Origin: Draconibacterium sp.
GTDB lineage: Bacteria > Bacteroidota > Bacteroidia > Bacteroidales > Prolixibacteraceae
Length of the DNA: 11,992 nt
Assembly (NCBI GenBank): GCA_030595485.1
Contig: JAUVDE010000065.1
Span: 1-11,992, forward strand
Reading direction: 5' to 3'
In this document: positions 1 to 7,434 of the stretch, piece by piece
Layout: the number at the start of each line of letters is the position of its first letter
How positions within the stretch are numbered: position 1 is the first letter of the stretch
Notes under the pieces: generated by a model
Told to the model about the DNA's origin: nothing
The model's database searches: none
The model's input: only the letters and a program-made list of their open reading frames with translations
Program-made: the position numbers and the translations under genes

Positions 1-726
1 AACACCTTCGGCACTTCGATAATTTCCTTTCACATAAGTATTGTCCATTTTATCTACTTTGGTAATAACACCATGCGAATCAACTAGCTCGGTTGGTTTT
101 CGCGATGGCAGTTCCAACTCGCGTGCAACCCTAATCGCAAACATCCCTTCTTTGTTATCGGTAAATTTTACTTCGTCGATAACTGCCTTTAAAGTAGTTG
201 AACGATCAATTATACGCACATTCCCAATCGCTGAAAACTCAAAACTAGTTTGTTCTTTCAGCATGGTAGTATTGTCGGGAGATTTCCAAGCAGAACTCGT
301 TTCCAATGTTGCCTTCCCATTTCCACTTTCTACTTTGTCAACCGATTTATGAAAAATACTTCCGTAACCGTCACGTTTTTCGGGTGCAATGGCTTCCGAG
401 TTATTCCAAAAATCGAGGCCATTTACATCGCCATAATTGAGCCACACACCAACATGATGCGGATGATCCGAACGGTCTCCTTCTTTATTCACCATTGGAT
501 AACTACGTGTTAGCATATTTCCTGCAGGCGACATAACCGGCCACAAAACCGGTTTTTTTACATTCTCGGGGTAGATGTATGAAGTGAAAAGTTTTCCATC
601 CACAAGAACATCTACTTTCTTTTCGGCCTTATTTTCCTGAAGCTCGATTGTTGGTTTGTTTTGGCAATTACTAAAAAGCATACAACCACTTAAAAAGCCT
701 ATTAATACAATTGTTTTGAATTTCAT
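1..726 (-). CDS. PmoA-like (DUF6807) family lipoprotein, partial (C-terminus off the left edge)
   Basis: The 242 visible residues are the N-terminal part of a PmoA-like/DUF6807 protein. The start is ATG at 724-726, just after the upstream gene, and it opens directly into an export signal. The signal carries two possible lipidation cysteines, C15 (LSGC) and C21 (FSNC), so it is probably a lipoprotein with an uncertain cleavage site. The family hallmark DHPHHVGVW is at residues 87-95, after a WPVMSPAG stretch near 62-69, and a second conserved-looking stretch, NKEGMFAIRVARELE, is at about 191-205. Despite the name methane oxygenase PmoA, these proteins are not membrane methane monooxygenases. 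In Bacteroidota and Planctomycetota they tend to sit beside secreted oxidoreductases and sugar-active enzymes; the molecular role is not established. It is the second gene of an operon with the Gfo/Idh/MocA gene (10-base gap). Family call is firm, function unknown. Confidence 0.85.
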   Translation of the reverse strand, partial: MKFKTIVLIGFLSGCMLFSNCQNKPTIELQENKAEKKVDVLVDGKLFTSYIYPENVKKPVLWPVMSPAGNMLTRSYPMVNKEGDRSDHPHHVGVWLNYGDVNGLDFWNNSEAIAPEKRDGYGSIFHKSVDKVESGNGKATLETSSAWKSPDNTTMLKEQTSFEFSAIGNVRIIDRSTTLKAVIDEVKFTDNKEGMFAIRVARELELPSRKPTELVDSHGVITKVDKMDNTYVKGNYRSAEGV

Positions 727-736
727 CTTAATGATT

Positions 737-2074
737 TTAAACTTTACTTGGTACAACATATTCACCACGATAATTTCGTGTAAGCATTGCATCCGCTTCC
801 GGATCATTTACAAAAGTCTCGGAACTTGGATTGAAAGTCAGTACTTTACCTAAACGATAAGCGATATTTCCAAGATGCGCCAAACCTGACGACAAGTGTG
901 CAGTTTCGACAGGACCATTTAATATGGTTTTGTCGTGTGCACGAACTGCTTCAATAAAGTTGGCAAAGTGCCCATCCGTTCCACCAGCACCTCTGTCCAT
1001 ACCCGATGCTGATTTTACACCATCGTCTCCGGATTTACCAGGCTCTCTATTCTTTCCTAAATACGATTTGTATTTATCGTAACCATCAACTACGATTATA
1101 CCTTTATCGCCGTAGAAAATATTTCCAACGGTGGCTCCATCTTCTGTATTTGTACACCATGGACGCACTTCAAACTGAATAATTTTATCTTCATCGGGGT
1201 AATTATAAATTGATGTAAGCACTTCGGGAACTTCTTTACAATCGTCCCAAAGGAATTTACCACCCATCGATGTAATTTTTGTTGGAAGACCAACATCCAA
1301 GCCCCACATACAAAGGTCGGTTTCGTGAATTCCCTGGTTGCCCACATCTCCATTTCCGTAATCCCAATGCCAGTGCCAGTTGTAATGCACCAAGTTTCGG
1401 GTAAAAGGGCGCATAGGAGCAGGACCAGTCCAAAGATCGTAATCTACACCATCGGGAACCGGAGAAAATCCTTGATCACCAATATCACCTCTCCAACGAA
1501 AAACCAAACCACGAGCCATGTACACCCGGCCAATATAACCATCGCGTATTAACTCAATAGCTTCGTTTACCGCAGGCGAGCTTCTTAGTTGAACACCATG
1601 CTGAACAATACGATCGTATTTTTGAGCAGCCTCAACCATTTTCCGGCCTTCCCAAATATTATGTGAGCCTGGTTTTTCAACGTAGCAATCTTTACCTGCC
1701 TGGCACGCCCAAATTACTGATAGTGCATGCCAATGATTTGGCGATGCTATACTAACAACATCAATATCTTTATCGTCATAAACACGGCGAAGATCTTGTT
1801 CCAATGTCACGTCAGCATCGTATTTATCTTCAAATGATTTTTGTCGATCGACTAAAAGATTCATGTCCGGATCGCACAAGGTTGTTACTTGCACATTTTC
1901 CATATTCATGAGGCTGCTAATGTGGTTTTTCCCACGTCCGTTAACTCCTAAAACAGCAGCATTAATGCGGTCGTTTGCCCCAAATACTTTTGCCGAAACA
2001 ATAGTTGGAGCTACAATCGCCGCAGTACTAGCTGCTACGGTTTTCTTTAAAAATGATCTTCTTGAATGTTCCAT
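737..2074 (-). CDS. Tat-exported Gfo/Idh/MocA-family NAD(P)-dependent oxidoreductase
   Basis: This 445-residue protein starts with a textbook Tat signal (SRRSFLKK at residues 4-11, hydrophobic stretch to about 24, likely cleavage after VSA near 28), so it should be exported folded with its dinucleotide bound. The N-terminal Rossmann fold shows GVNGRGKNH (43-51), SIASPNHWHA (108-117) and the family EKP motif (133-135; K134 is the usual catalytic lysine). The C-terminal domain carries the WHWHWDYGNGDVG and GNQGIHETDLCMWGL blocks (about 233-259), typical of the long secreted branch in Bacteroidota and Planctomycetota; H250 and D253 are candidate active-site residues. Family members oxidise or reduce sugars and cyclitols. 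Exported members in Bacteroides have been linked to 3-keto-glycoside chemistry. The substrate here cannot be read from sequence. It is the first gene of the operon with the PmoA-like lipoprotein and is divergent from the membrane regulator. Confidence 0.9.
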   Translation of the reverse strand: MEHSRRSFLKKTVAASTAAIVAPTIVSAKVFGANDRINAAVLGVNGRGKNHISSLMNMENVQVTTLCDPDMNLLVDRQKSFEDKYDADVTLEQDLRRVYDDKDIDVVSIASPNHWHALSVIWACQAGKDCYVEKPGSHNIWEGRKMVEAAQKYDRIVQHGVQLRSSPAVNEAIELIRDGYIGRVYMARGLVFRWRGDIGDQGFSPVPDGVDYDLWTGPAPMRPFTRNLVHYNWHWHWDYGNGDVGNQGIHETDLCMWGLDVGLPTKITSMGGKFLWDDCKEVPEVLTSIYNYPDEDKIIQFEVRPWCTNTEDGATVGNIFYGDKGIIVVDGYDKYKSYLGKNREPGKSGDDGVKSASGMDRGAGGTDGHFANFIEAVRAHDKTILNGPVETAHLSSGLAHLGNIAYRLGKVLTFNPSSETFVNDPEADAMLTRNYRGEYVVPSKV

Positions 2075-2188
2075 ATTTGATATCGTTAGTATAGTTAATG
2101 AAATTTCTGCTCGTTAAGAAACTTGTCCTCAATTTAGTGACTTTCCGGTTAGCGCAAATGTTATTCTCTTTTTTTATGTAAAAAAAAC

Positions 2189-2206
2189 GTTAACTTTGAC
2201 TTTAAC
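2189..2206 (+). promoter_or_regulatory. Candidate promoter -7 box inside an inverted repeat, upstream of the membrane regulator
   Basis: TAACTTTG at 2191-2198 is a perfect match to the Bacteroidota -7 consensus TAnnTTTG. It would place transcription start near 2203-2206, about 25 bases before the ATG at 2229. No convincing -33 TTTG/TTG is seen at the expected distance; that area is a T/A-run. The box lies within an inverted repeat GTTAA-N8-TTAAC (2189-2206), which could be an operator for autoregulation or for control of the divergent operon. On the minus strand AACATTTG (2155-2162) is one mismatch from a -7 box and is the best candidate promoter seen for the oxidoreductase operon, but it is weak. 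Confidence 0.5.
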
Positions 2207-2228
2207 AAAAGTCATTATCAATAAGTTA

Positions 2229-3410
2229 ATGCCAAAGGCTCAACAAATAAATAAACACCTTACAAAAGTTTTCCACAGTCAGTGTTTTTCAAAATCGGTT
2301 GTGGTTAAAGAACTATTAAAATATCTTGTTGAAAAATCACTTAAAGGAGAGATCCCAAAAGAGTTTGAAATTGCCTATGAGGTATTTGGACAAAAAGACA
2401 ATCAAGGGAAAGAAAAAAATATCCGTATTTATATTCATAATCTACGTAAAAAGCTTAACGAATATTACAAACAAGAAGGTATATCTGACGAGGTTATTTT
2501 ATCAATTCCCAAGGGTGCTTATTCGGTTACTTTTAGTCTAAATAAGAAAGTAATTATTCAAAATAAAATAGCTAAACTATCTCCAATAATACTTGCTGCT
2601 AGTTTAATATTCCTGCTGCTCTCTCTTGTTATTTTTCCTTCAAAAAAAAGGTCAAAAGTTACCAGTAGCTTTATGTGGAAAGAAATTTATGATTCAGATT
2701 TTCCAACGCTCATAATTTTAGGCGACCATTATTTTGTAAATACACGAAATGCTTTGGGCATGCACGCCACAAGGTTAATGAACATAAACTCAGAAGTGGA
2801 TTTTGATGAATTAGTGGAAAAAAATCCGGAAATAGCCGATAATTTTAAGAAAACCGAACAAACTTACATTAACCAACAAGGACCTTTTTGTTTATATAAG
2901 GTGATGAATACCTTGGGAGGAGGGGAGGTTGATATTGATTTGCGATATTCAAGCAACCTTGAATGGGAACATTTAACAGCATCAAATTCCATTTTTATTG
3001 GCTCGTACAAAACACAAAATATCCTTAAAAAAGCTTATGAAAAGATTGGCGTTTCATTTAACATTGAACATTCACAACTATCATATTCAATAAAAGATTC
3101 CACATTTGTTTTCAACTCAGGAAGCAGCGACTTTCTTAATCTGGAGTATGCCACATTTATTTACTTTCAAACCTCGGACAAAAGAAATGTAATGGCTTTG
3201 ATGTGTAATACTGATATTGGAAATGTTGCAAGCATTAAATACTTAAGTGAGCCTGAGAATTTAGAATTTTTACAACAACAAATAAAAGATTTCCCATCTA
3301 GAAATTTCAAAGCTGTTTTTGAAGTTCGAGGAAAACAGCAAACTGATTTTAAAATTGTATTAAAGAGAATTGACCCGATTGAATTAAAAATTGAAGAAGT
3401 ATGGCCATAA
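2229..3410 (+). CDS. Membrane-anchored one-component regulator: winged-helix-like domain, one TM helix, C-terminal sensor-like domain
   Basis: I chose ATG at 2229 (393 residues). The reading frame is open back to a TTG at 2196, but that codon lies inside the likely -7 promoter box. Residues about 8-103 resemble the winged-helix DNA-binding region seen at the N-terminus of many Acidobacteriota and Bacteroidota regulators: an ELLKYLVEKSLKGE helix, EFEIAYEVFG, then the basic NIRIYIHNLRKKLNEYYKQE helix and the wing IPKGAYSV. One strong membrane helix follows (about 117-137), flanked by lysines. The remaining ~255 residues form a soluble domain with GDHYFV, NSIFIGS, a hydrophobic YATFIYFQ strand and a NFKAVFEVRGK C-terminal strand. 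With the DNA-binding part in the cytoplasm this domain would be periplasmic, giving a ToxR-like layout. No kinase or receiver domain is present. Divergent placement suggests it controls the oxidoreductase/PmoA-like operon; it ends facing the amylase gene. Ligand unknown. Confidence 0.75.
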   Translation: MPKAQQINKHLTKVFHSQCFSKSVVVKELLKYLVEKSLKGEIPKEFEIAYEVFGQKDNQGKEKNIRIYIHNLRKKLNEYYKQEGISDEVILSIPKGAYSVTFSLNKKVIIQNKIAKLSPIILAASLIFLLLSLVIFPSKKRSKVTSSFMWKEIYDSDFPTLIILGDHYFVNTRNALGMHATRLMNINSEVDFDELVEKNPEIADNFKKTEQTYINQQGPFCLYKVMNTLGGGEVDIDLRYSSNLEWEHLTASNSIFIGSYKTQNILKKAYEKIGVSFNIEHSQLSYSIKDSTFVFNSGSSDFLNLEYATFIYFQTSDKRNVMALMCNTDIGNVASIKYLSEPENLEFLQQQIKDFPSRNFKAVFEVRGKQQTDFKIVLKRIDPIELKIEEVWP

Positions 3411-3427
3411 GAAAGTTTATAAAAATA

Positions 3428-3456
3428 GAAAGGCCGGTTCAACAACCAGCCTTTTC
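3428..3456. terminator. Probable bidirectional rho-independent terminator
   Basis: AAAGGC-C-GGTT (3429-3439) pairs with AACC-A-GCCTTT (3444-3454) around a CAAC loop, with one C/A mismatch; a G/T wobble extends the base of the stem. On the plus strand the stem runs into TTTTCTC, 18 bases after the regulator's stop. On the minus strand it is followed by CTATTTTTATA, a better U-tract, about 130 bases after the stop of the lipoprotein amylase gene. It therefore likely ends both convergent transcription units. Confidence 0.7.
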
Positions 3457-3492
3457 TCAATCAACCTAAACCTAACCTAACCCAAAAACCAA

Positions 3493-3525
3493 ACCACTTT
3501 CGTGGTAGAATCCTAGAACGGATTC
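3493..3525. repeat. Two adjacent small perfect hairpins in the convergent intergenic region
   Basis: ACCAC-TTTC-GTGGT (3493-3506) and GAATCC-TAGAAC-GGATTC (3508-3525) are perfect stems of 5 and 6 base pairs, one base apart. Neither is followed by a clear T-tract. They lie in the 3' untranslated region of the minus-strand amylase operon. They could be mRNA-end structure or part of a small RNA; no function can be assigned. Confidence 0.5.
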
Positions 3526-3545
3526 GTTATAATAGTAAACACTGA

Positions 3546-3569
3546 TTTAGAGAAAAGGTTTAGAGAAAA
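3546..3569. repeat. 13-base-period direct repeat (two copies of TTTAGAGAAAA)
   Basis: TTTAGAGAAAA occurs at 3546-3556 and 3559-3569, separated by GG. The second copy overlaps the A of an ATG at 3569 that opens a nine-codon plus-strand frame (MKQMNFIAI, stop at 3596-3598) overlapping the end of the amylase gene. That frame is too short to call a gene. Confidence 0.6.
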
Positions 3570-3584
3570 TGAAACAAATGAATT

Positions 3585-5444
3585 TTATTGCAATTTAAGG
3601 ATAAACGACCCTAATTCTTTAAGCTTCAAATTAATACTAGCCTCACCTTCTTTTACCTCTAATTCGAAATCTTGATTACCCGATAATTGGTCGACAAGCG
3701 CATAAGTACCATCTGGTAATTGCCACTCTTCTATTAACTCCTTTGGCAATTTTAACTGAAACTTGTGAGCAAGCTCTTCAAAGTTGCTGACGATGAGCAA
3801 GCGCTCCTCATCCTTCCATCGCACAAAAGAAAAGATCTTGTCGTTATAATTCTCCGTGTTTTCACGATTGTACGAATGAATCTCTTTATATTCCCCCATT
3901 AATGCAGGCGACTTTGATGAAAAGCTTAGAAGTGTTTTGTAAAAGTTATTCAAGTCTTTTTCGGCAGCGGTTAATTGTCTGCCATCAAATTTTCCATCGT
4001 TCATCCAACGCTGATGTGCAGGAACACCGCAATAATCAAAAATAGAAGTACGTGTTTCATCGCCAAAGCCCATGTCGCCATCACCGGGTTCACCCACATT
4101 TTGCCCAAAATAAAGCATAGTTGGCGCAGTACTTAAACAAGTTGAAACCACCATTGCCGGCTTTCCTTTTTCTGCACTTCCGGCAAAATCTTTACTGGCA
4201 ATTCGTTGCTCGTCATGGTTCTCAAGGAAATGCAACATGTGGTGCTCAATATCGGCCAAACCATTATAAATTGCTTGGAGATTATCGGTACTACCATGCC
4301 CTTGCATAATGTGTTTCAAAGTATCGTAAAGCTCTACTTTGTCGTAGAGATAATCCATTTTCCCTTTGTGGATATAATCACGGTAAAGGCTAGGATTGTA
4401 AACTTCTGCCAAAAGAAAAGCTTCGGGGTTTTTCATTTTTAAGGATGAATTCATGTAACTCCAAAACTCCACAGGTACCATTTCGGCCATGTCGTAACGG
4501 AAACCATCAACACCTTTGTTCATCCAATACGAAGTAATTTCTAAAAACTTAATCCACGAACCGGGTACTTTTTTGTCTAACCAAAAATTAAAGTGTGCTT
4601 TATAATCTTTATTTTCAAAACCTTCGGGAAGCAGGTCAAAATCATAAGTTCCATCGGGTTTAACACCATAATTTACTTTTACTGTTTCGTACCAATCGTA
4701 AAAATGAGGTTGTGCTAAACGCGAACCATTTCCTGTCCATTTTGCAGGATTTTCATCAAATCTTCCATCAACCAAAGGATGTTTTTCACCGCCCAATGAC
4801 TGATAGTTATTTAAACTCTCGGGCACTTTAAAAGCTTCTCCTGGAATGTAGTAGAAATTGTTATTGCGTTTATATTCGACAGTTGTATCGTCATCTTCTC
4901 CAAAATCGGAAACACCCTCAGGTTTCGAAATTGATTTGTAGTTACGTGCCACATGATTAGGGACAATGTCGATAATCACTTTCATTCCATGCTTATGGGT
5001 ACGTTCAATTAAAGCTTCAAATTCCTCCAATCGTAAGGCCGGGTCGCTTGCTAAATCAGGGTTTACATTGTAATAATCTTTAACTGCATAAGGCGAACCT
5101 GCCCGTCCTTTTACCACATCAGGATCGTCATTTGAAATACCATATTTTGTATAATCAGTAATTACACAATGATGTGGAACTCCGGTATACCACATGTGCG
5201 TAATCCCCATTGACTTTAACTCTTTGAGAGCCGCATCGGTGAAGTCGTTAAACTTCCCAACACCATTTTCGTCAAGAGTTCCCCAAGGTTTATTGGTGGT
5301 GTTTGTGTTCCCAAATAAACGGATAAAAACCTGGTAAACAACAAATTTTCCTTGTGGAGTTTCTGGTTGAATTGGCTCTATTTTTTGAGTGGGCTGGCAA
5401 GCAAAAAGTGCAAAAACGATTAATAGTGTTGATAGTTTTTTCAT
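3585..5444 (-). CDS. GH13 alpha-amylase family lipoprotein
   Basis: This 619-residue glycoside hydrolase is expected to cut alpha-1,4 bonds of starch-like glucans or maltooligosaccharides with a retaining mechanism. The N-terminus MKKLSTLLIVFALFAC is a lipoprotein signal with lipidation at C16. The residues after it (QPTQKIEP) lack a clear acidic surface-export cluster, so a periplasm-facing outer-membrane position is as likely as cell-surface display. All four GH13 regions are present: DIVPNHV (159-165), GFRYDMAE (314-321, nucleophile D318), LLAEVYNP (344-351, acid/base E347) and ENHDEQR (408-414, D411). A small beta-domain follows from about residue 520 and ends in LGSFILKLQ. It is the last gene of the maltose operon, and a strong hairpin sits just before its ATG. 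Exact specificity (alpha-amylase, maltogenic, transglycosylating) cannot be told from the motifs. Confidence 0.9.
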   Translation of the reverse strand: MKKLSTLLIVFALFACQPTQKIEPIQPETPQGKFVVYQVFIRLFGNTNTTNKPWGTLDENGVGKFNDFTDAALKELKSMGITHMWYTGVPHHCVITDYTKYGISNDDPDVVKGRAGSPYAVKDYYNVNPDLASDPALRLEEFEALIERTHKHGMKVIIDIVPNHVARNYKSISKPEGVSDFGEDDDTTVEYKRNNNFYYIPGEAFKVPESLNNYQSLGGEKHPLVDGRFDENPAKWTGNGSRLAQPHFYDWYETVKVNYGVKPDGTYDFDLLPEGFENKDYKAHFNFWLDKKVPGSWIKFLEITSYWMNKGVDGFRYDMAEMVPVEFWSYMNSSLKMKNPEAFLLAEVYNPSLYRDYIHKGKMDYLYDKVELYDTLKHIMQGHGSTDNLQAIYNGLADIEHHMLHFLENHDEQRIASKDFAGSAEKGKPAMVVSTCLSTAPTMLYFGQNVGEPGDGDMGFGDETRTSIFDYCGVPAHQRWMNDGKFDGRQLTAAEKDLNNFYKTLLSFSSKSPALMGEYKEIHSYNRENTENYNDKIFSFVRWKDEERLLIVSNFEELAHKFQLKLPKELIEEWQLPDGTYALVDQLSGNQDFELEVKEGEASINLKLKELGSFILKLQ

Positions 5445-5452
5445 GATGTTGG

Positions 5453-5491
5453 AACGCAGATTAATCAGAGAAATTCTGCTTAATCTGCGTT
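5453..5491. repeat. Long palindromic intergenic element between the two GH13 genes
   Basis: AACGCAGATTAA (5453-5464) and TTAATCTGCGTT (5480-5491) are perfect 12-base inverted arms. After one mismatch, CAGA/TCTG (5466-5469 / 5475-5478) continues the stem to a small loop. The stem sits 15 bases after the SusA-like stop and 8 bases before the ATG of the next gene (minus strand). It resembles the short palindromic intergenic repeats scattered through Bacteroidota genomes. In the mRNA it would overlap or abut the ribosome-binding region of the downstream amylase. It has no U-tract, so it is not a typical terminator. Confidence 0.8.
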
Positions 5492-5506
5492 ATCAGTATT
5501 CTAATT

Positions 5507-7345
5507 TTATTTACTTAACTCAATAATTACTGCCGATTTTGCAGGAACTGTAACTTCTGAAATATCAGAAATAGTTTTTCCTGAGATAATTTCCTTTCCA
5601 GATTTGTAATCTGAAATTACTTCTTCGAAACGATCGGTTTTAATGGTTTTTGCTTCTTCATTTTTATTCAGTATAACCATAACTGCCTCATCGTCGGTAT
5701 AACGGAAATAAGTGTAAGTTGCATCTTCAGGAATAAAGTGCATCAATTTGCCATCGTGGATAACATTGGCATCTTTACGCCAGTTCTGAACCCTTGACAC
5801 AAATTCCTTCATGTCTTTTGCTTCGTTGCTCATTCCTTCTCCAGTAAAGGCATTTACTTTGTCGCCTTCCCAACCACCGGGGTAATCAGCACGAATATCG
5901 CCATGCTCGCTACCTTCGTGACGCATCAAAATTTCGGTACCATAATAAATTTGAGGAATACCGCGGGTCGTTAGAAAAAATGCAACACCCATTTTAAGTA
6001 AATCCACATCTTCGTTCACCTGCACGTAAAAACGCGACATATCGTGGTTATCCGGAAAAATGGTTAACATTTCCGGATTCGGATATTGAAAGTCATTTGA
6101 AATGGCTTCGTAAATTTTAATCAAACCACCACCCCAACTTTCGTCTTCTTTTAAGCCTTCAGATACGGCACTTTGCAGTGGAAAATCCATCATACTTGGT
6201 GCGTAATTTTTATAGCCATCGGCGTTGTATTTTCCTTTTTGCCAGTACGAAACAATTGCCGGGTTCGTAGTCCACTCTTCTCCAACAATATTAAAGTTTG
6301 GATATTCTTCCAGTAATTCCTTTGTCCAATCTGTCATCATATTCTTATCGGGGTAAGGCCAGGTATCCTGACGAATTCCCTCTAATCCCACATACTCAAC
6401 CCACCAAATACTATTTTGAATCAGGTATTTTGCCAAGAAAGGATTTTTCTGGTTCATATCGGGCATGGCGGTTACAAACCAACCGTCTACCATTCCTTTT
6501 ACATCGGATTGAGAAGCATGAGGGTCTTGATTTACCGTGCGGCGGTGATTGGTAATTTTTATATCCGGGTAATTGTTAATCCAGCCTTTCATGGGCATGT
6601 CGTGCATCCACCAATGTTCCGAACCACAGTGATTAAAAATCAAGTCCATAATCAGTTTCATTCCGCGCTTGTCCAATTCCTCGTTTAATTCGCGGTACTC
6701 ATCATTGCTTCCATAACGACGATCGACCTGATAAAAATCGGTACATGCATAACCATGATACGACGCTTCTTTCATGTCATTCTCCAACACCGGATTTAAC
6801 CAAACAGCCGTGAAACCCATCTCTTGCAAATAATCTAAAGAGTTAATTATTCCACGTAAATCACCACCATGACGTCCGTAATTATAATTGCGGTCGAGCT
6901 TTTCTTTCATACCGTCCACTTCGTCGTTGCTTGGGTCGCCATTTACAAAACGGTCGGGTGTAATAAGGTAAATAACATCTTCGCTGTTAAAACCTTCACG
7001 TTCAGCAGAAGCTTCTTTTCTTTCCCAAAATTCATACGAATAGGTATCAACTACCTTTTCTCCCTGCTTAAACTGAATATCGAATTTGCCAGGCTTTACA
7101 TCCTTAGCTACTTTCAAATCAACAAACAGGTAATTTGCATTTTCAACTTTAGTTACCGAAATTACTTCAACACCTTCGTAGTCGATTGCTACGTCAGTTG
7201 TTGAAATATTCTCGCCATAAACCAGCAACTGCAGGTCTTGCGTTTTCATTCCTGCCCACCAATTTGGCGGCTCAACACGTAAAACCTCTTGCGCAGTTAT
7301 ATTCAGCGTAATTAGGATGATTAGTAGCGTAATTAGATTTTTCAT
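5507..7345 (-). CDS. susA: SusA-like periplasmic neopullulanase / cyclomaltodextrinase (GH13)
   Basis: This 612-residue enzyme has the build and length of Bacteroides SusA. I chose the ATG at 7343-7345 because it opens directly into a signal peptide (MKNLITLLIILITLNITAQ, cleavage after about residue 18-19). The frame stays open 22 codons further upstream, but that sequence is polar and would bury the signal. An N-terminal immunoglobulin-like cyclomaltodextrinase domain (about 20-110, RVEPPNWWAGM at its start) precedes the GH13 barrel. The barrel shows DLIFNHC (234-240), GIRQDTWPYP (323-332, nucleophile D327), NIVGEEW (352-358, acid/base E356) and FPDNHDMSR (430-438, D435). A C-terminal beta-sandwich ends in VPAKSAVIIELSK. 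Such enzymes hydrolyse imported maltooligosaccharides, cyclodextrins and pullulan to maltose and panose in the periplasm, feeding the transporter and phosphorylase encoded upstream in the same operon. Confidence 0.92.
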   Translation of the reverse strand: MKNLITLLIILITLNITAQEVLRVEPPNWWAGMKTQDLQLLVYGENISTTDVAIDYEGVEVISVTKVENANYLFVDLKVAKDVKPGKFDIQFKQGEKVVDTYSYEFWERKEASAEREGFNSEDVIYLITPDRFVNGDPSNDEVDGMKEKLDRNYNYGRHGGDLRGIINSLDYLQEMGFTAVWLNPVLENDMKEASYHGYACTDFYQVDRRYGSNDEYRELNEELDKRGMKLIMDLIFNHCGSEHWWMHDMPMKGWINNYPDIKITNHRRTVNQDPHASQSDVKGMVDGWFVTAMPDMNQKNPFLAKYLIQNSIWWVEYVGLEGIRQDTWPYPDKNMMTDWTKELLEEYPNFNIVGEEWTTNPAIVSYWQKGKYNADGYKNYAPSMMDFPLQSAVSEGLKEDESWGGGLIKIYEAISNDFQYPNPEMLTIFPDNHDMSRFYVQVNEDVDLLKMGVAFFLTTRGIPQIYYGTEILMRHEGSEHGDIRADYPGGWEGDKVNAFTGEGMSNEAKDMKEFVSRVQNWRKDANVIHDGKLMHFIPEDATYTYFRYTDDEAVMVILNKNEEAKTIKTDRFEEVISDYKSGKEIISGKTISDISEVTVPAKSAVIIELSK

Positions 7346-7434
7346 TTTATTGAACTTTTGAGTATGCGGTGCATGGTTTTTCCTTTTTTCAATCATCGAA
7401 TGAGGATGCACTTATTTTATTATTCTCTTTTAAT

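Noticed and set aside
41..352. 103-codon plus-strand frame at the left edge
   Set aside because: The opposite strand encodes a clear PmoA-like protein through the same bases.
2196..2228. TTG start eleven codons upstream for the membrane regulator
   Set aside because: The TTG lies within a perfect TAnnTTTG promoter box, so it would probably not be in the transcript; the ATG at 2229 gives a sensible leader.
3465..3483. CCTAACC tract as a telomere-like or CRISPR-like repeat
   Set aside because: Only about three imperfect units and no spacers; too short for an array and not expected in this type of genome.
6869..7204. 111-codon plus-strand frame with hydrophobic stretches inside the SusA-like gene
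   Set aside because: It is the reverse complement of a conserved GH13 coding region; the hydrophobic look comes from reading acidic and lysine codons backwards.
7346..7411. N-terminal extension of the SusA-like gene to an ATG at 7411
   Set aside because: The 22 extra residues are polar and basic and would precede a clean signal peptide; the ATG at 7345 fits the family better.
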